From Codonopsis lanceolata (Eukaryota > Streptophyta > Magnoliopsida > Asterales > Campanulaceae), in NCBI GenBank assembly GCA_013146195.2, contig CM028382.1:61607596-61671595 (forward strand): 64,000 nucleotides of DNA. The letters are read 5' to 3'. Below the pieces are notes generated by a model. That model saw only the letters and a list, made by a program, of their open reading frames with translations, was not told the origin of the DNA and made no database searches. The position numbers and the translations under genes are program-made. This document shows, piece by piece, positions 43,716 through 55,099 of this stretch; within the stretch, counting starts at the first letter, position 1, and each line of letters begins with the position of its first letter.

Positions 43716-43792
<77 letters not shown>

Positions 43793-44041
43793 GTTTTGTT
43801 ATTCATGATTATTGTTATCAAATGGCCCATGAATTTGGGTTCAAGCCCAATCACAAATAAAGCACCCAAGTGTGTGTTAAAATTAAATGGGCTCATTGTT
43901 AATTCACTAATAGGCCCAAATATTAATTTCTTTCAAATTTGGTCAAACCAAACATATCGGCCCAAGATAACTAAACTAATATAGGCCCAATAAAATTATT
44001 CTAATTAAACAGACAATATTATCAAAATTAGGGATATTACA
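41843..44041 (-). repeat. 5' LTR of the Tekay element (2,199 bp)
   Basis: Same ends as the other LTR. A TATA box on the minus strand (TATAAAAGGGG) lies at about 43573-43563. The (ATT)n tract is at 43720-43795. The U3 half differs strongly from that of 32941-35262. Confidence 0.9.
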
Positions 44042-44147
44042 ATTAGTTACCCTTAACTCTGACCGACCTAATTGACTATATAATAGGGTCGAAAGATAGA
44101 CGTGACCTAAAAAGTGGGGTCCTAAAAACTACTTTTTTTTTGTAGTG
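44042..44147 (-). mobile_element. possible CACTA terminus
   Basis: The plus strand ends TTTTTTTTTGTAGTG at 44147, so the minus strand starts CACTACAAAAAAAAA, a canonical CACTA end. Only about 106 bp remain before the Tekay LTR. The other end was not found. It cuts the ORF3 of the adjoining SIRE-like element. Confidence 0.45.
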
Positions 44148-45379
44148 AGGGCATTAAATACAACAGCTTTAGCCTTTTCTGCCCTTGTAGCCCAATCTTG
44201 TTGGAAAGCTAGAATAGAATTCTAATCATGCATAGTGGCTATGGTAGCATGAACTTCAGTAGAGATAGTACTTCTAATGTTGGGAACAATGGAGTTCAAC
44301 CGAGTTTAAAGATGATGTAGCAAAAGAGTGTGGTATTCAAGGGTGGCATGGATATCAGTAGACCCAAAAGCCCATGGATGATGTTGGTACCTAGTAGTAG
44401 CGCATGGCTACCTTATAAATCAAACACAAGTTCCACATCTGCCCGATCTGGGATAGGGGTATTATATCAATAAAGATTGGATGATGAGCAGATGGATGAG
44501 AGATAGGCTTATTCATACTATTTTTTTGTTTTTTCTGCCTTTTAATGGTTGATCTTAGAGGTTTTCAAAAAGTAGAAGCTTGTAGAACATGCTTAGCTGG
44601 TTTGGCAGCTAGTTGAAATGGCAAAGCTGAAGATGATACAGTAGGAGAATTTATATAAACAGCAGTAGGATACTCTGAAGAGAGTTGAGGAGGATGAGTA
44701 AAGGTAGATCCTCCTCCTAACTAAGATAACTGCTGAAGTTTAAGAGCTCTATAGTGATAATTTGTATCATGAATGTCATGGCCATCTGATGAATAGTTTC
44801 AAGTTTAGAAGGGGCAAAAGTAGGTAGATGGGGATTTTTGATGATCAAAGAATTAGCTGTAGTAGATGGTGTGCTTAGAAGGTAAGGATCATTTGGAGAA
44901 AAGGGATCAATATTATGCACGACTCTGTAGATGTTCCAGACAGATAGGATGAGTTCATCTTGAACGAATCTGTCATTAGAAAGGTAGAAGGCATTCCAGT
45001 GATGAAGTAGTAGGTCAAAGTACTTGCCATAAGTGACGGCAAGTTCAGCTGGAGATAAGTGAGCAGGAGTAGGAGGATAGAGAACATGTACTTTTCTTTT
45101 GAAGTCTTTATTAATGTATTCATTTGGGATTATCAAAGGTTTTTCTTCCTTTTTCTCTTCATGAGAGGAAAAAAGAGATTGAATGAATAAAGGTAGATGA
45201 TCAATGGGGAAAACCCAGTTTGGAGGGATGGGAATAGGACACTTTTGATAGGGAGAGTATGTGGGACGAAAATTTGAATTAAAGAAAGGAGGAAAAATTT
45301 GAGAGGGGTGAAGTTCAGTTGGTACAACATCAGTTTCATAGGTAGGAGTATTGCAAGCAAAATAGATGTTATCTGCCAT
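44148..45379 (-). pseudogene. ORF3 (envelope-like position) of a SIRE-like element
   Basis: A 220-codon open frame (45379-44717) starts M-A-D-N-I-Y-F-A-C-N-T and is rich in Pro, Phe, Leu and Tyr (P-P-F-F-N-S-N, P-P-N-W-V-F-P). It lacks an obvious signal peptide. Past its stop, other frames down to 44148 give helix-like stretches (E-V-H-A-T-I-A-T-M, F-Q-Q-D-W-A-T-R-A-E-K-A-K-A) that fit a coiled-coil C-terminal half. Its place, 0.8 kb after the RNase H stop, is that of the envelope-like ORF of SIRE elements. Homology is inferred from position only. It is not known whether such ORFs act as envelope proteins. Confidence 0.5.
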
Positions 45380-46209
45380 AGGACCTGAAGGAGTTTGAGA
45401 CTAGAATTTTACGTTACGGATTAGAAAGCAGAGAGGGTACTTAAAAATTTAGAGAGAGAGGGATCTAAGCAATGAAGTATGAATTCTTTTGAAAGTAGTG
45501 AAGTTTGACAAGAATTTTGAGGGGTTTAAGTAGGAAAGTGATGGTGATAAGTTTAGCTTCAGTTTTAAGGAGTATTGAAGGAAGGAGATATGGTATGCAG
45601 TGATAAGTACAAAATAATTTTCATATTGATTATACCAAAACGTGATATGGATGTGTGGTTGTGATAAGAAGCAATAATAATGATGAGGGAATGTTTTGAT
45701 GTAAGAAGTTGTTCATCATAATTAATGTACTAATGGTTTAAATACATTAAGAGTGTGCCGTCAGAAAAAAAGGATTTTAAAACTGGACAATTGAGTTTTA
45801 ATGCATAATCCCATTTGTTTCAAATAGGTATGTGTGAATAAAGTATGGATTTTGATATTTGAAATGAAAAAATTTGCTGAGATTCATTCAACGAGTGTTA
45901 AGGGTTTAGCATCTTACCTGTGCAATTTAGCGGAAGATCTTACTTACTTAACAACTTATTTCAGCAGATGACCTGGAAAATATCTGATTAGCTGATAACT
46001 TTTATCTACTGATAGAAGTATCAGTAGGAAGAAATAGGCTTCTGCTGATGTATATGCTGATGATAAAAAATATTATATCTAAAAATTGGTCATCAACGGG
46101 TGTAGTGGCTGATGAGTAACTGAATATCTGCTGTCTGTTAGCTTTTGCTAGAAGATGAAAGCTTTAAACTAGTCCCTGCTTGTATAAGTATCTCAAATTA
46201 ATATATGTT
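45380..46209 (-). promoter_or_regulatory. leader before ORF3, promoter-like signals
   Basis: No frame. Reading the minus strand toward ORF3, a TACTTAAACCCCTCAAA block (about 45535-45520) and the CT-rich tract CCCTCTCTCTCTAAA (about 45455-45440) precede the ATG by about 140 and 75 bp. The SIRE-like element at 62 kb has a matching CTTTATAAACCCTCAA and CT-rich tract before its ORF3. Confidence 0.35.
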
Positions 46210-47640
46210 TTAAAGAACAAGCACGCCTAATTCACCTCTTAAGAATTCAAATCTTTTAGATTTTAAAGCTTTTGTAAATATGTCAGCCAATTGAAATTCA
46301 GTGGGAACATATTCTAGTTAAACATTACCCTTTTCAACATGATCTTTAAGAAAATGATATCTAATGTCAATATTCTTGGTTTTATTATGCATGATAGGGT
46401 TTTTAGACACAGATATGACAGATGTTTTATCACAAAATATAGGACAGGTTCCCATTTACATCTCATAGTCCATCAGTTGTTGCTTCATCCAAAGGATTTA
46501 TGAACAGCAGCTACCAGCAGATATATACTCAGCTTCAGTAGTTGACGTAGAAATTGATGCTTGCTTTTTGTTGGCCCAAGATATGAGTCTATTTCCAAGG
46601 AACTGACATAGTCCACTTGCGCTTTTCCTGTTAACTCTACAAGCTGCAAGATCGGCATCTGAATATTCCATTAGATTAAAACATGAATCCCTTGGATACC
46701 AAATGCCAAATTTCTCAGTATTAATCAAATATCTAATAATTCTTTTAGCAGCTATCATGTGGGATTCTTTAGGATCAGCTTGAAATCTTGCACAAACACA
46801 TACAACAAACATAATATCTAGCCTACTAGCATTTAGATATAAGAGAGATCCAACAATACCTCTGTATTCAGTCATGTTAACAGATTTACCTTTTTCGTCA
46901 GTTACTAGATGGCATTCAACTCCCATTGGAGAATTTACTGAATGTGCATCTTGTAAGTTATATTTCTTTATAAGCTCCTTGGTGTATTTGGCTTGATGGA
47001 TAAATATTCCTTCTTCAGTTTGCATGATTTGCAAGCCAAGGAAGTATGTGAGTTCTCCCATCATGCTCATTTCAAACTTGCCCTTCATTAGGTTTTCAAA
47101 TCTCTAACACACAAAACATCATTAGTAGCACCAAAAATAATATCATCAACATAAATTTGTACTAATAAAATATTCCATGTGTGTTTCATGGATAAGAGAG
47201 TTGTGTCAATTTTACGTCTTTGAAAACCTTTTTCCATAAGAAATTTTGAAAGAGTTTCATACCAGGCTCTTAGGGCATGCTTGAGTCCATACAAAGCTTT
47301 TCTAAGCTTGTATGCATGGTCCTTCTTCTTGTTGTCTTGAAAACTAGGAGGTTTTTTAAGATATACTTTTTCTTGAAGGTCTCCATTGAGAAATGCACTC
47401 TTCACATCCATTTTATAGACTTTGAAGTCTTTGAAGGTTGCATATGCAAAGAATAATCTGATGGCTTCCAGACTTGCAACAGGAACAAATGTTTGATCAT
47501 AATCAATGCCCTCCTCCTGTCTATAACCTTGGGCTACCAACCTTGCTTTGTTCCTTGTTACATTACCATCTTCATCTAGCTTGTTCCTAAAAACCCATTT
47601 GGTTCCTATTACTTGTTGATCAGTAGGTCTGGGAACAAGT
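46210..47640 (-). pseudogene. SIRE-like reverse transcriptase and RNase H
   Basis: From 47640: P-R-P-T-D-Q-Q-V-I-G-T-K-W-V-F-R, A-R-L-V-A-Q-G-Y-R-Q-E-E-G, M-D-V-K-S-A-F-L-N-G-D-L, then the catalytic I-Y-V-D-D-I-I-F-G. After a frameshift near 47088 comes M-S-M-M-G-E-L-T-Y-F. RNase H: Y-S-D-A-D-L-A (W lost), S-A-S-G-L-C-Q-F-L-G, T-T-E-A-E-Y-I-S-A, a stop at about 46500, and the end L-A-D-I-F-T-K-A-L with the stop at 46210. It is fairly well preserved. Confidence 0.85.
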
Positions 47641-47784
47641 TGTCACACTTTTTTAAAATAATAATATTAATAATAAAAGTAGGATGTCACCTGCGGCAAT
47701 ATTATAAATAAAGTAAAAAGTACAAACTTGAGGGGGGCAACCACCCAAGGAGCCTGACCTTGAAACAGAAATACATACAAAAAA

Positions 47785-49330
47785 TTAAGAAAAGTTTCTA
47801 CAAAAATTATAAAAGCCATAATAGTCCATAAGCAACACCTGCTTTACATCCTTAGATAGAGAACCAAACATGTCAAAGGACTGATTCTCTTGATGACTAT
47901 GGGCCTCTACAGTAAGCCAATCTGCAACTCTGTTCTGCTCTCGATAAACATGACGTAAAACAACACCAATAAGCAAAGTACGGCACATGTGGAGATCATA
48001 CGTATATTCCCAAGGTTCACCATGCACATGAACTAAAACATCAACTACAACTTTTGAATCAAATTCCACTTCCAGACTATGCAAACCCAAATGGTAACAT
48101 AAGAGTAAACCATCTCCAAGAGCTCAAATTTCAGCTTTCATATTAGTCCCTACCCCGTAAAAATTGGAGAAAGCCCATATGAGGGACCCCTGCGAGTACC
48201 GAACAACACCACCTCCAGAACATAAACCATTCTTCAACGAGCCGTCGGTATTGAGTTTATACACACCTGCAATGGGGGGAATCCACCGAATCCATTTACT
48301 CCTGCGAAGAAGAGGTTGTTAGATAGATATATGAAGAGCCTCCATGCCATAACAAGCCCTAGGACCACTAGCAGTCTTAAGCCGAAAGATTGAAAACATA
48401 GATCTCAAATGCCACACAACATGATTATAAATTATATCCCCGCGCATAGCAACTCCGTCAAAATGCGCCTCACACCTTGCCTTCCACAGCTCCTAACAAG
48501 TAAACATGAAGACTCCAAGATGACATGCACCAAGTTGACTCCTAACAAAACCTCTAGCCCAAGTCTTGAAAAGATGTATCATGGAATCAGGAGTAGGGCA
48601 TTTCTAAAAGGTCCTAGCAAACTTCGTCCAAACAAGAATAGCAATTTCTGACCAAAGGAAAAGATGAGTGACAAATTCTCTATTAGGATTATTTGGAAAG
48701 CAAACACATTTAGATACGAAGGGGATATGCTCAACTTGCAGCCAAAGATCAATTCAAATAGTATTGTGAAATAAACGCCACACAAAACCACTAACCTTGA
48801 GAGGAATCCAAGGTTGCCAGATCTTTTTAGCCTACCAAAAAACCGAATCTCGATGACGTAAAAATTTCCAAAAGGCTTTTGTAGGAAAGTCACCCGCAGG
48901 CGTTAAAGTACAGACCAAATTGTCTTGCAGATCATCCTTGCTTTTGACCTTGTCCATTAGACTATGAACGAATATGTCAATAAGATTATAGTAATCCTCA
49001 ATGTGCTGTAAAGCATCTCTGACAGTGAGATTGATATCCATGGGAAAAGGACCTACCAATTGAAACCCATCCCAATTATCATTCCAGAAAGAAATATTTC
49101 ATTGACTCACAACCCACCTGCTGCATTACAAACTTGCTCGAGATGTCCCATGATCCCCTTCCAAGAAGCTGTAGCCAATTGATTGCACAAAGAACCACCT
49201 CAAAACCATATTTCGCATAACAAAATTGAGCCCAAAGACTTTTCCTTTGAAGAGCACGCCATGCTAGTTTGACATGAAGGGACTGCATGACTTCTTGAAA
49301 TGAACGAATACCTAAGCCTCCTTCATCCAA
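47785..49330 (-). pseudogene. LINE C-terminal region: zf-RVT and RNase H-like domain
   Basis: 49330-49079 reads D-E-G-G-L-G-I-R-S-F, the usual block after plant LINE RT. The zf-RVT area (about 48850-48600) has F-W-K-F-L-R-H, V-S-G-F-V-W-R-L-F-H-N and a cysteine pair. The RNase H-like domain (48090-47785) shows V-E-F-D-S-K-V-V-V-D and R-E-Q-N-R-V-A-D-W, the typical end of RVT_3 domains. Frames are broken by stops. Confidence 0.75.
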
Positions 49331-49348
49331 GGGTCTACATAAATTATG

Positions 49349-50135
49349 TCAAGTCACCCAATGAGTTCTATGCTCACCATTAGCGTTACAGAAAAAATCT
49401 ACCATCACCCTTTCAAGATGAGCTAATACTCGCTTAGGAATAGTATGCGCGGCCATAGCGTAAATAGGAACACTGCACAAGACTGATTTAAGCAAAGTCA
49501 GTTTCACACCAAAAGAAAACAATTTGTCCCGCCAACCACTAATACGTTTGACCACCCGAGCTTCAAGATCCTCAAAGTAAATGCATTTCATACGACCCAT
49601 AAATAAGTGGAGGCCCAAATACTTCGTAGGCCAAAAACAATGGGATCACCCAGTCCATTGAGTAATTCACTGAATAGCCTGATAGGTGCAATGCTTTGAG
49701 ACATAGAAACCACTCTTGTCAATGTTAACAAAATTGGCCTGAACTCTGTTCATAGTTAGTAAGAACTTTGCGCAGCCCAAGAATGGAAGATTTTTGACCA
49801 TTACAATACAACAGCATGTCATCAGCATATAAAAGATGCGATATCATCAAACCACCCCGACCGTGAAAAAAGGGCTGACCCAACCGCATCTCCCTATTAA
49901 TGGTAAAGGAAAGAACCTCCTGAGCAAGAATAAATAGCAAAGGAGACAAAGGATCGCCTTGTCTAACCCCTCTGGAAGACTTGAAAAAACTGAAAGAACT
50001 CCCATTAATCTTCAAAGTGTACCAGATATTACCAACAACTTGCTGAACACGTTCACAACCTGCCATACTAAACCCATAAGCCTGAAGAGCACCAAGAAGA
50101 AATTCCCACTTTATTCTATCGTAAGCTTTAGACAT
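49349..50135 (-). pseudogene. LINE reverse transcriptase
   Basis: Frame 50135-49725 has S-K-A-Y-D-R-I, then S-R-G-V-R-Q-G-D-P-L-S-P-L-L-F and the catalytic Y-A-D-D in H-L-L-Y-A-D-D-M-L-L-Y. These are hallmark motifs of non-LTR RT. It continues (49618-49349) with Y-L-G and thumb-like sequence I-S-G-W-R-D-K-L-F-S. The methionine at 50135 is internal to the domain; the preceding D-I of the D-x-S-K-A-Y-D motif is present upstream. Two frame breaks show inactivity. Confidence 0.9.
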
Positions 50136-50969
50136 ATCGAGTTAAAAAAATGCTACTGATAGATGTGTTTTATAAGCATCTATTGGGTACTTTTATAGCT
50201 TAGAAATAGCAATTCCATGAGGCTTTTGGTTACTAATATTGTTTTTTAGCTATATTGTAAGTTTTAGAGTTTTAGGTGAAATTATGGGATTTAAAAGGCT
50301 TTTAATGAATATTTCAAGGAAGGGTGTAAAGTGTAAACATTGAAAAGAAGTTTAAATTGAAGAAGGAAACCCCTTGCGGACGCAAGGGAGGGAGGCCTTG
50401 CCCCCGCAAGGTCTCCAACGTGCCAGTTGATCTGGAGCAAAGGCCTTGCAGCCGCATGCTATCCGCACCTTGCCCCCGCAAGCCTCCTAGATTCTGAAAC
50501 GGGTGTTTGAACCCAATTGTATCTCCTCTCTCCTGAACATATTAGTATAAATAGAAGTCATCTAACCAAAATCCAAGGACGGTTCCTACACCGATTTTAG
50601 TTTGTAATACATAGTTTTTAGTATTTGTAATTATAGTTCGAAGATCGTTCATGTATTCTTTCATTCCATTGATTTGTTCATCTTCAAAGATGAACTAACC
50701 GCTCATTAATCTAGGAATTGGGAGCTAACTTGTATCGAATCTATTGCTCAATATATATTTTTATTTAATCAATTCTTGTTGCTCACAGTGTTTATCAATC
50801 TCTTAATTGTCTAGCTTTGACCAAATGAATAGAATCGCAAGTAGTAAAGACCTAGAGCTGCGGATAACTGCACGACCATGTGCATATTTCGTACACTGGC
50901 TCACCATTGTGATAAATTGACCTTATTGATGCACGAGAGTGATAAGTTAGGGTCAGATTTATATATATG

Positions 50970-53900
50970 TGTAAAACCCTGAATCATTGCTTGCTTGTTT
51001 ATTTCATGAGTTCATACTTTCATAATCATCATTAGTATGTTAACTTAGCTCACTCACATGTTTAAAGTCGATAGCATGTTCATTGACGTCGTTTGAGATG
51101 CTCGTATGCACCTTTCCTTCACAAGATGCTTTGAAACTCGGGTTTGTGATTTATGTTGTAAACATATGTATTAATGTTAGAGACCACTCATAACATCATT
51201 AACACGCTTTAGATGTTGATTGAAAGCTAGTTGCATCGTCGGTTTGGTTGCTAGTTTGATTCTAGTCGTAACCCTTCTTCGTTTGACCTTTTCAGTTGTC
51301 GTTCAGGAGTGATCTTCCTAAGTTCTTAGCCTTGTTTGAGTGAGGTTTGAACGTTGATTGCTTTGGTTATAGATTGGAGGTCTTTTAGAGTGAATTCTAG
51401 ACCATTTTTGGCTTGGGATGACTTAAGGTTGCATGCGGGAGAGTCCGGAGCGAACAAGGAAGCAACGAAGTTTGAAAATAAGAGCATTAGTATGATGCGC
51501 TCGCGTCATATATAGGGTACCATGCGACCGCATGGGTACCTGTTATAGATTACGGGAATTTTCTGATAACTCACCCATTTGGCTAACTTAACCCCACCCA
51601 AACCCAACCTAACCCACCCTAAACCACCCTAGTTCGACCTATCTATCCTCCTCTGCATGCTTGACAAGTTTTGAGAGTTTTAAGTGCATGTAAAACACTT
51701 GGCAAAGAAAGACATCCAACATGCACAAACATGCATTGGACACTTCCTCCAACCCCACTTCAGCCATAGAGTGACCATTACCTCCACTAAACCCATCCTA
51801 TTCAGCCATCCTCTCCCAAATTCGTGGCTGATCATTTCATGCAAGTTATAGAGAGTTTCTTGAAGGTTCTTGGGTGGTCAACAATGGTGGCCAAGTCTTG
51901 AGGAAGCCATTTCCAAAACCCAACCATAGAAGAGAAGAGGAGGGCAAGGAGATCACATACCCACCTTTGCATGGACGTTTTGTACATCTTGTAGGGCTGA
52001 TTTAAAGTGAGTTACAACATCTCTTCTTATTTATTTTAGCCTCATTGACCCTAGGAAAAACAATCTTGCTATTTGAGGTCAATGAGAGCACTTAGGACTT
52101 TGTAGAGATGCCATGTTCTCGTATATCCTAAATGATGAATTTTTGGTTGGATGAACAGATTATGAACATATTATAAACCATGTTTATGATGTTATTTGTG
52201 TGTAGTAATGTATGATAATTCATTCTATCTTGTTGTATAAGTGTTTGGAGCATGTTTGATGAAATGGTTAGGCTTGTAGAGATGCCATGTTCTCGTATAG
52301 GCTAAACGATGAATTTTTGGTTGCATGAACAGATTATGATGAGATTATAAACCATGATTATGATGTTATTTATGTGTATTGATGTATGATAAATCACCCT
52401 ATCTTGTTGTTCAAGTGTTGGGAGCATGTTTGATGAAATAGTTAGGCTTGTAGAGATGCCATGTTAAACAGATTATGATGCATTTTTAGTTGGATGAACA
52501 GATTATGATCAGATTGTAAACCATGATTATGATGTTATTGATGTGTATTGATGTATGATAAATCACCCTATCTTGTTGTTTAAGTATTGGGAGCATATTT
52601 GATGAAATGGTTAGGCTTGTAAAGATGTCATGTTTCACTATATGCTAAATGATGAAATTTTGGTTAGATGAACATGTTATAAAGTATGATTATGATGATA
52701 TTCATGTGTAGAGATAGATGATGAATTATTCTATCTTGTTTGTTTAAGTGTTGGGAGCATATTTGATAAAATGGTTAGACTCATATTTGATGAAATGACA
52801 AGAATGATGAATATATATGTCTAGTTCGTGACTTTGATTCTATGTTTCATACTTAATTGTTTTATTGGGGTTTTATGGGTTCAATTACCTTAGTAACCTA
52901 TTTATTTACGTTAGTATGGACATAGGAGAGTATTGAGGCCAATGGCTTCTATACCCTAATTTTTGAAAGATTGATTATGACTCAACGGAGTTGACCATTG
53001 GGTTAGTATGACATTAAGGAGTAATATGCCTAAGTCCTACGAATTTTGGGGTAGTATTAATGGAGGTTAAGCCTCCAAGCATTTTAAAGTGTATGAACAA
53101 CACTTGATGATTAGAGTCTTGATTTTATCTCTAATGTGATTATGTGCTAGTTGTGAATTAAAAGCATGACTAGATGATTGTAGAGTACATGCCTACTTAT
53201 TTGAGCATATGAATATGAATTACGTGTGCTTGAAGTTTGAGTCCAGCTGGAGTTGGTTTGTTGAGTCGTTGGCGGGACGATGTATCATCTTCACGAATTG
53301 TGAGATTCGTGATTTTGATGGATTGTCGCGCCGGGTTGCACACACCCCTCTATCGATGGCCACGGTAGGGAAGTAGTTGATCTTAGTTGTAGTATGGAAA
53401 CATGACTTTGATAACTATCGGAACTCGGCGGGGAAATGTCTTGGGGGCGTCGATATCCACGAAAGGGATATCGAGGACACATAAAAGGTTTTTGCGTTTT
53501 TGCGAGGCGACACGGCGGAAAAATGGTAACGGTATCATATCCCTTTTATGAATTGACTCACGAGTGCTTGTGCTATTATGAATAATGTGCTATATATGAT
53601 ATGATATGATGATGGTTGAATGAATTAATGAAATGTTATACTTGTTGATAACATGATACTCGAAATTGTTAAGTATGGATATCTTGACATGATTATTTAT
53701 GAAATGTATACTTGTTATGCCAATAGCATGAATTATTATTGTTCTTGAGCATGATTATTTATGAAATGTATGATTATGCGATAGCAAGTTATGTTAGTAA
53801 CTTGCTAAGTCTTTATGACTTACTCCTATTTGTTTGATTGTTTTCCTAGATCCGAGCCGGCGGCGGTTCAGTAATTATCAAGTTGCGTTGGTGAAGCTTT

Positions 53901-54507
53901 TGACGAGGTTGCTACCTTGTAATTTTAGTATCATTTCTTTTGGCAAGGACGATGGGAACATAAAGTTATATAAACTTTATTAGGGGTAGCAAGACTTTAT
54001 GTGTTTGATTATTAGTACTTATGTTAATTAGTACTTAATCTTTTGAGAGCCGACATGTGTTAGTCGTGCCTTATGTATTTATGTTGATCACGCTTTAGTT
54101 GTTTTAACCATGTATTGGTTAGTTTATTATGTTTGTTATCCGGCATGTTTTTAGCCGTTAAGCATGTTAGACTAGAGTTGTAGACTTAGTTTAATGTTGG
54201 GTTCTGGCCGTAACGTCGCCGATGACTTGGTATATAATTGCTATAAATTGTTATACGTGCCTATTGTTGCGTCACATGATTTTATGTTTTGACCAAGAGA
54301 TTCATTATCCTCTAAGGTTGTGTTAGTTTGAGCTTGTTAGCTCGGGCGCCACTGTTTAATTATATTATGCTTCCGCATGTGTTAAAGTTTTTGGCGTATC
54401 GCCGTTATAGCCTTACCCACTATTTGCTATTTGTTTTTGTTACGTGCCTTTTTTGGAAGCGGCACGACCTCAGGGTCTCGTCTTGGGATCCGGGTCGGGT
54501 CGCCACA
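50970..54507 (-). mobile_element. giant solo LTR (3,538 bp), copy 2
   Basis: Plus-strand ends are TGTAAAACCC and GGTCGGGTCGCCACA, i.e. the minus strand starts TGTGGCGACCCGACCCGG like copy 1. The perfect duplication ATATG flanks it (50965-50969, 54508-54512). It contains the conserved block, here reading TACCGTGGCCATCG-like on the minus strand near 53360, and no retroviral genes. It lies within the Athila-like LTR. Confidence 0.88.
52101..52790. repeat. four tandem copies of a 170-174 bp unit in solo LTR copy 2
   Basis: The unit start TGTAGAGATGCCATGTT recurs at 52101, 52275, 52449 and (as TGTAAAGATG) 52618, giving periods of 174, 174 and 169 bp. Each unit also carries GATGAACAGATTATGA-like, ATTATGATGTTAT and TATCTTGTTGT blocks. 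Confidence 0.85.
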
Positions 54508-54951
54508 ATATGTTCCTAACTAACAGATAGGAAATTCATATGTTCTTGTGTTTAAGGTATTTATAGATTGGATGATTTATTTAGGATGGAGACTGAATTA
54601 TAATTTGACAATCTATACCAATCTTTAGTGAACGAACCCAAGATTATTGATTGATACTTTAATTAAACGAGCAATAGAGTAGATCAAGTGAATCCACATT
54701 CCTAGATTTCCCTCCACCATTAGATTTTCATATATGTAATTGTTGCTTTAAACTATTAACTTAGATTTCCTGCTTTATTTAGAATAAATTAGATTAAATA
54801 AATAAAAATCCCCCTCAGTTTAATTACTTGTTACCAGTTCACTTGCTATCTGATTACTTCTTGTCTCTATGGTTCGACCCTTGCTACCATAATCTATTCT
54901 ACAATAGTCTTGTGAACTTGCAAGGTATAGATTTAAGACGCATCAAGTTTT

Positions 54952-54969
54952 TGGCGCCGTTGCCGGGGA
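54952..54969 (+). other. Athila-type primer-binding site
   Basis: TGGCGCCGTTGCCGGGGA, six bases after the LTR end, complementary to the 3' end of tRNA-Asp. Confidence 0.9.
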
Positions 54970-55099
54970 TAAGCTAGTTTTGTAGCTAGTTTATTGGTAA
55001 CGTTTGTTTTTAAATTCAGTTTTTATAAAAATAAAATTACAAAAAGATTTTTAATTTATTTTTAGTCTAGTTATTTATTTGTTTTAATTTTTGCATTAT

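Larger units (their letters stand above)
32941..44041 (-). mobile_element. Ty3/gypsy chromovirus, Tekay (Del) type
   Basis: Two LTRs (32941-35262 and 41843-44041) share ends TGTAACGCCCC and GGATATTACA. On the minus strand the order is 5' LTR, primer-binding site TGGTATCAGAGC (41839-41828), extra ORF (41695-41279), gag (40975), zinc knuckle and protease, RT, RNase H, integrase, chromodomain, polypurine tract (35277-35263) and 3' LTR. The order RT-RNase H-integrase makes it gypsy; the chromodomain-like C-terminus and protease D-P-G-A-T-H-S motif fit Tekay. Flanking 5-mers differ (TATCA and ATTAG) and the LTRs are mosaics, so the two ends are probably not from one insertion event. A PIF/Harbinger element interrupts the pol end. 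Confidence 0.9.
44148..47640 (-). mobile_element. SIRE-like copia, 3' half
   Basis: Minus-strand RT and RNase H (47640-46210) are followed by a noncoding leader and an extra ORF (45379-44148). RT motif M-S-M-M-G-E-L-T-Y-F-L-G-L-Q-I marks the SIRE lineage. The upstream part is cut at 47640 by a LINE; the downstream part is cut at 44147 by a CACTA-like end. No LTR is present. Confidence 0.85.
47641..50150 (-). mobile_element. L1-like LINE, 3' part
   Basis: Minus-strand ORF2-like coding: RT (50135-49725), thumb/connection (49618-49079), zf-RVT region (about 49059-48580) and RNase H-like domain (48090-47785). Its 3' end meets SIRE pol at about 47640, where the plus strand shows a short T-run (47648-47653), a weak sign of a poly(A) tail. 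The 5' part, with endonuclease, is absent because an Athila LTR starts at 50157. Confidence 0.85.
50157..54945 (+). repeat. Athila-like 5' LTR, split by a solo LTR
   Basis: LTR parts are 50157-50969 and 54513-54945. The left part contains GC-rich words (CTTGCGGACGCAAGG, CCCGCAAGG), and a TATA-like TAGTATAAATAG near 50545. The nested solo LTR has its own 5-bp duplication. Confidence 0.85.

Noticed and set aside
32936..44046. 5-bp target duplication of the Tekay element
   Set aside because: TATCA and ATTAG do not match, also not when the ends are shifted by one or two bases.
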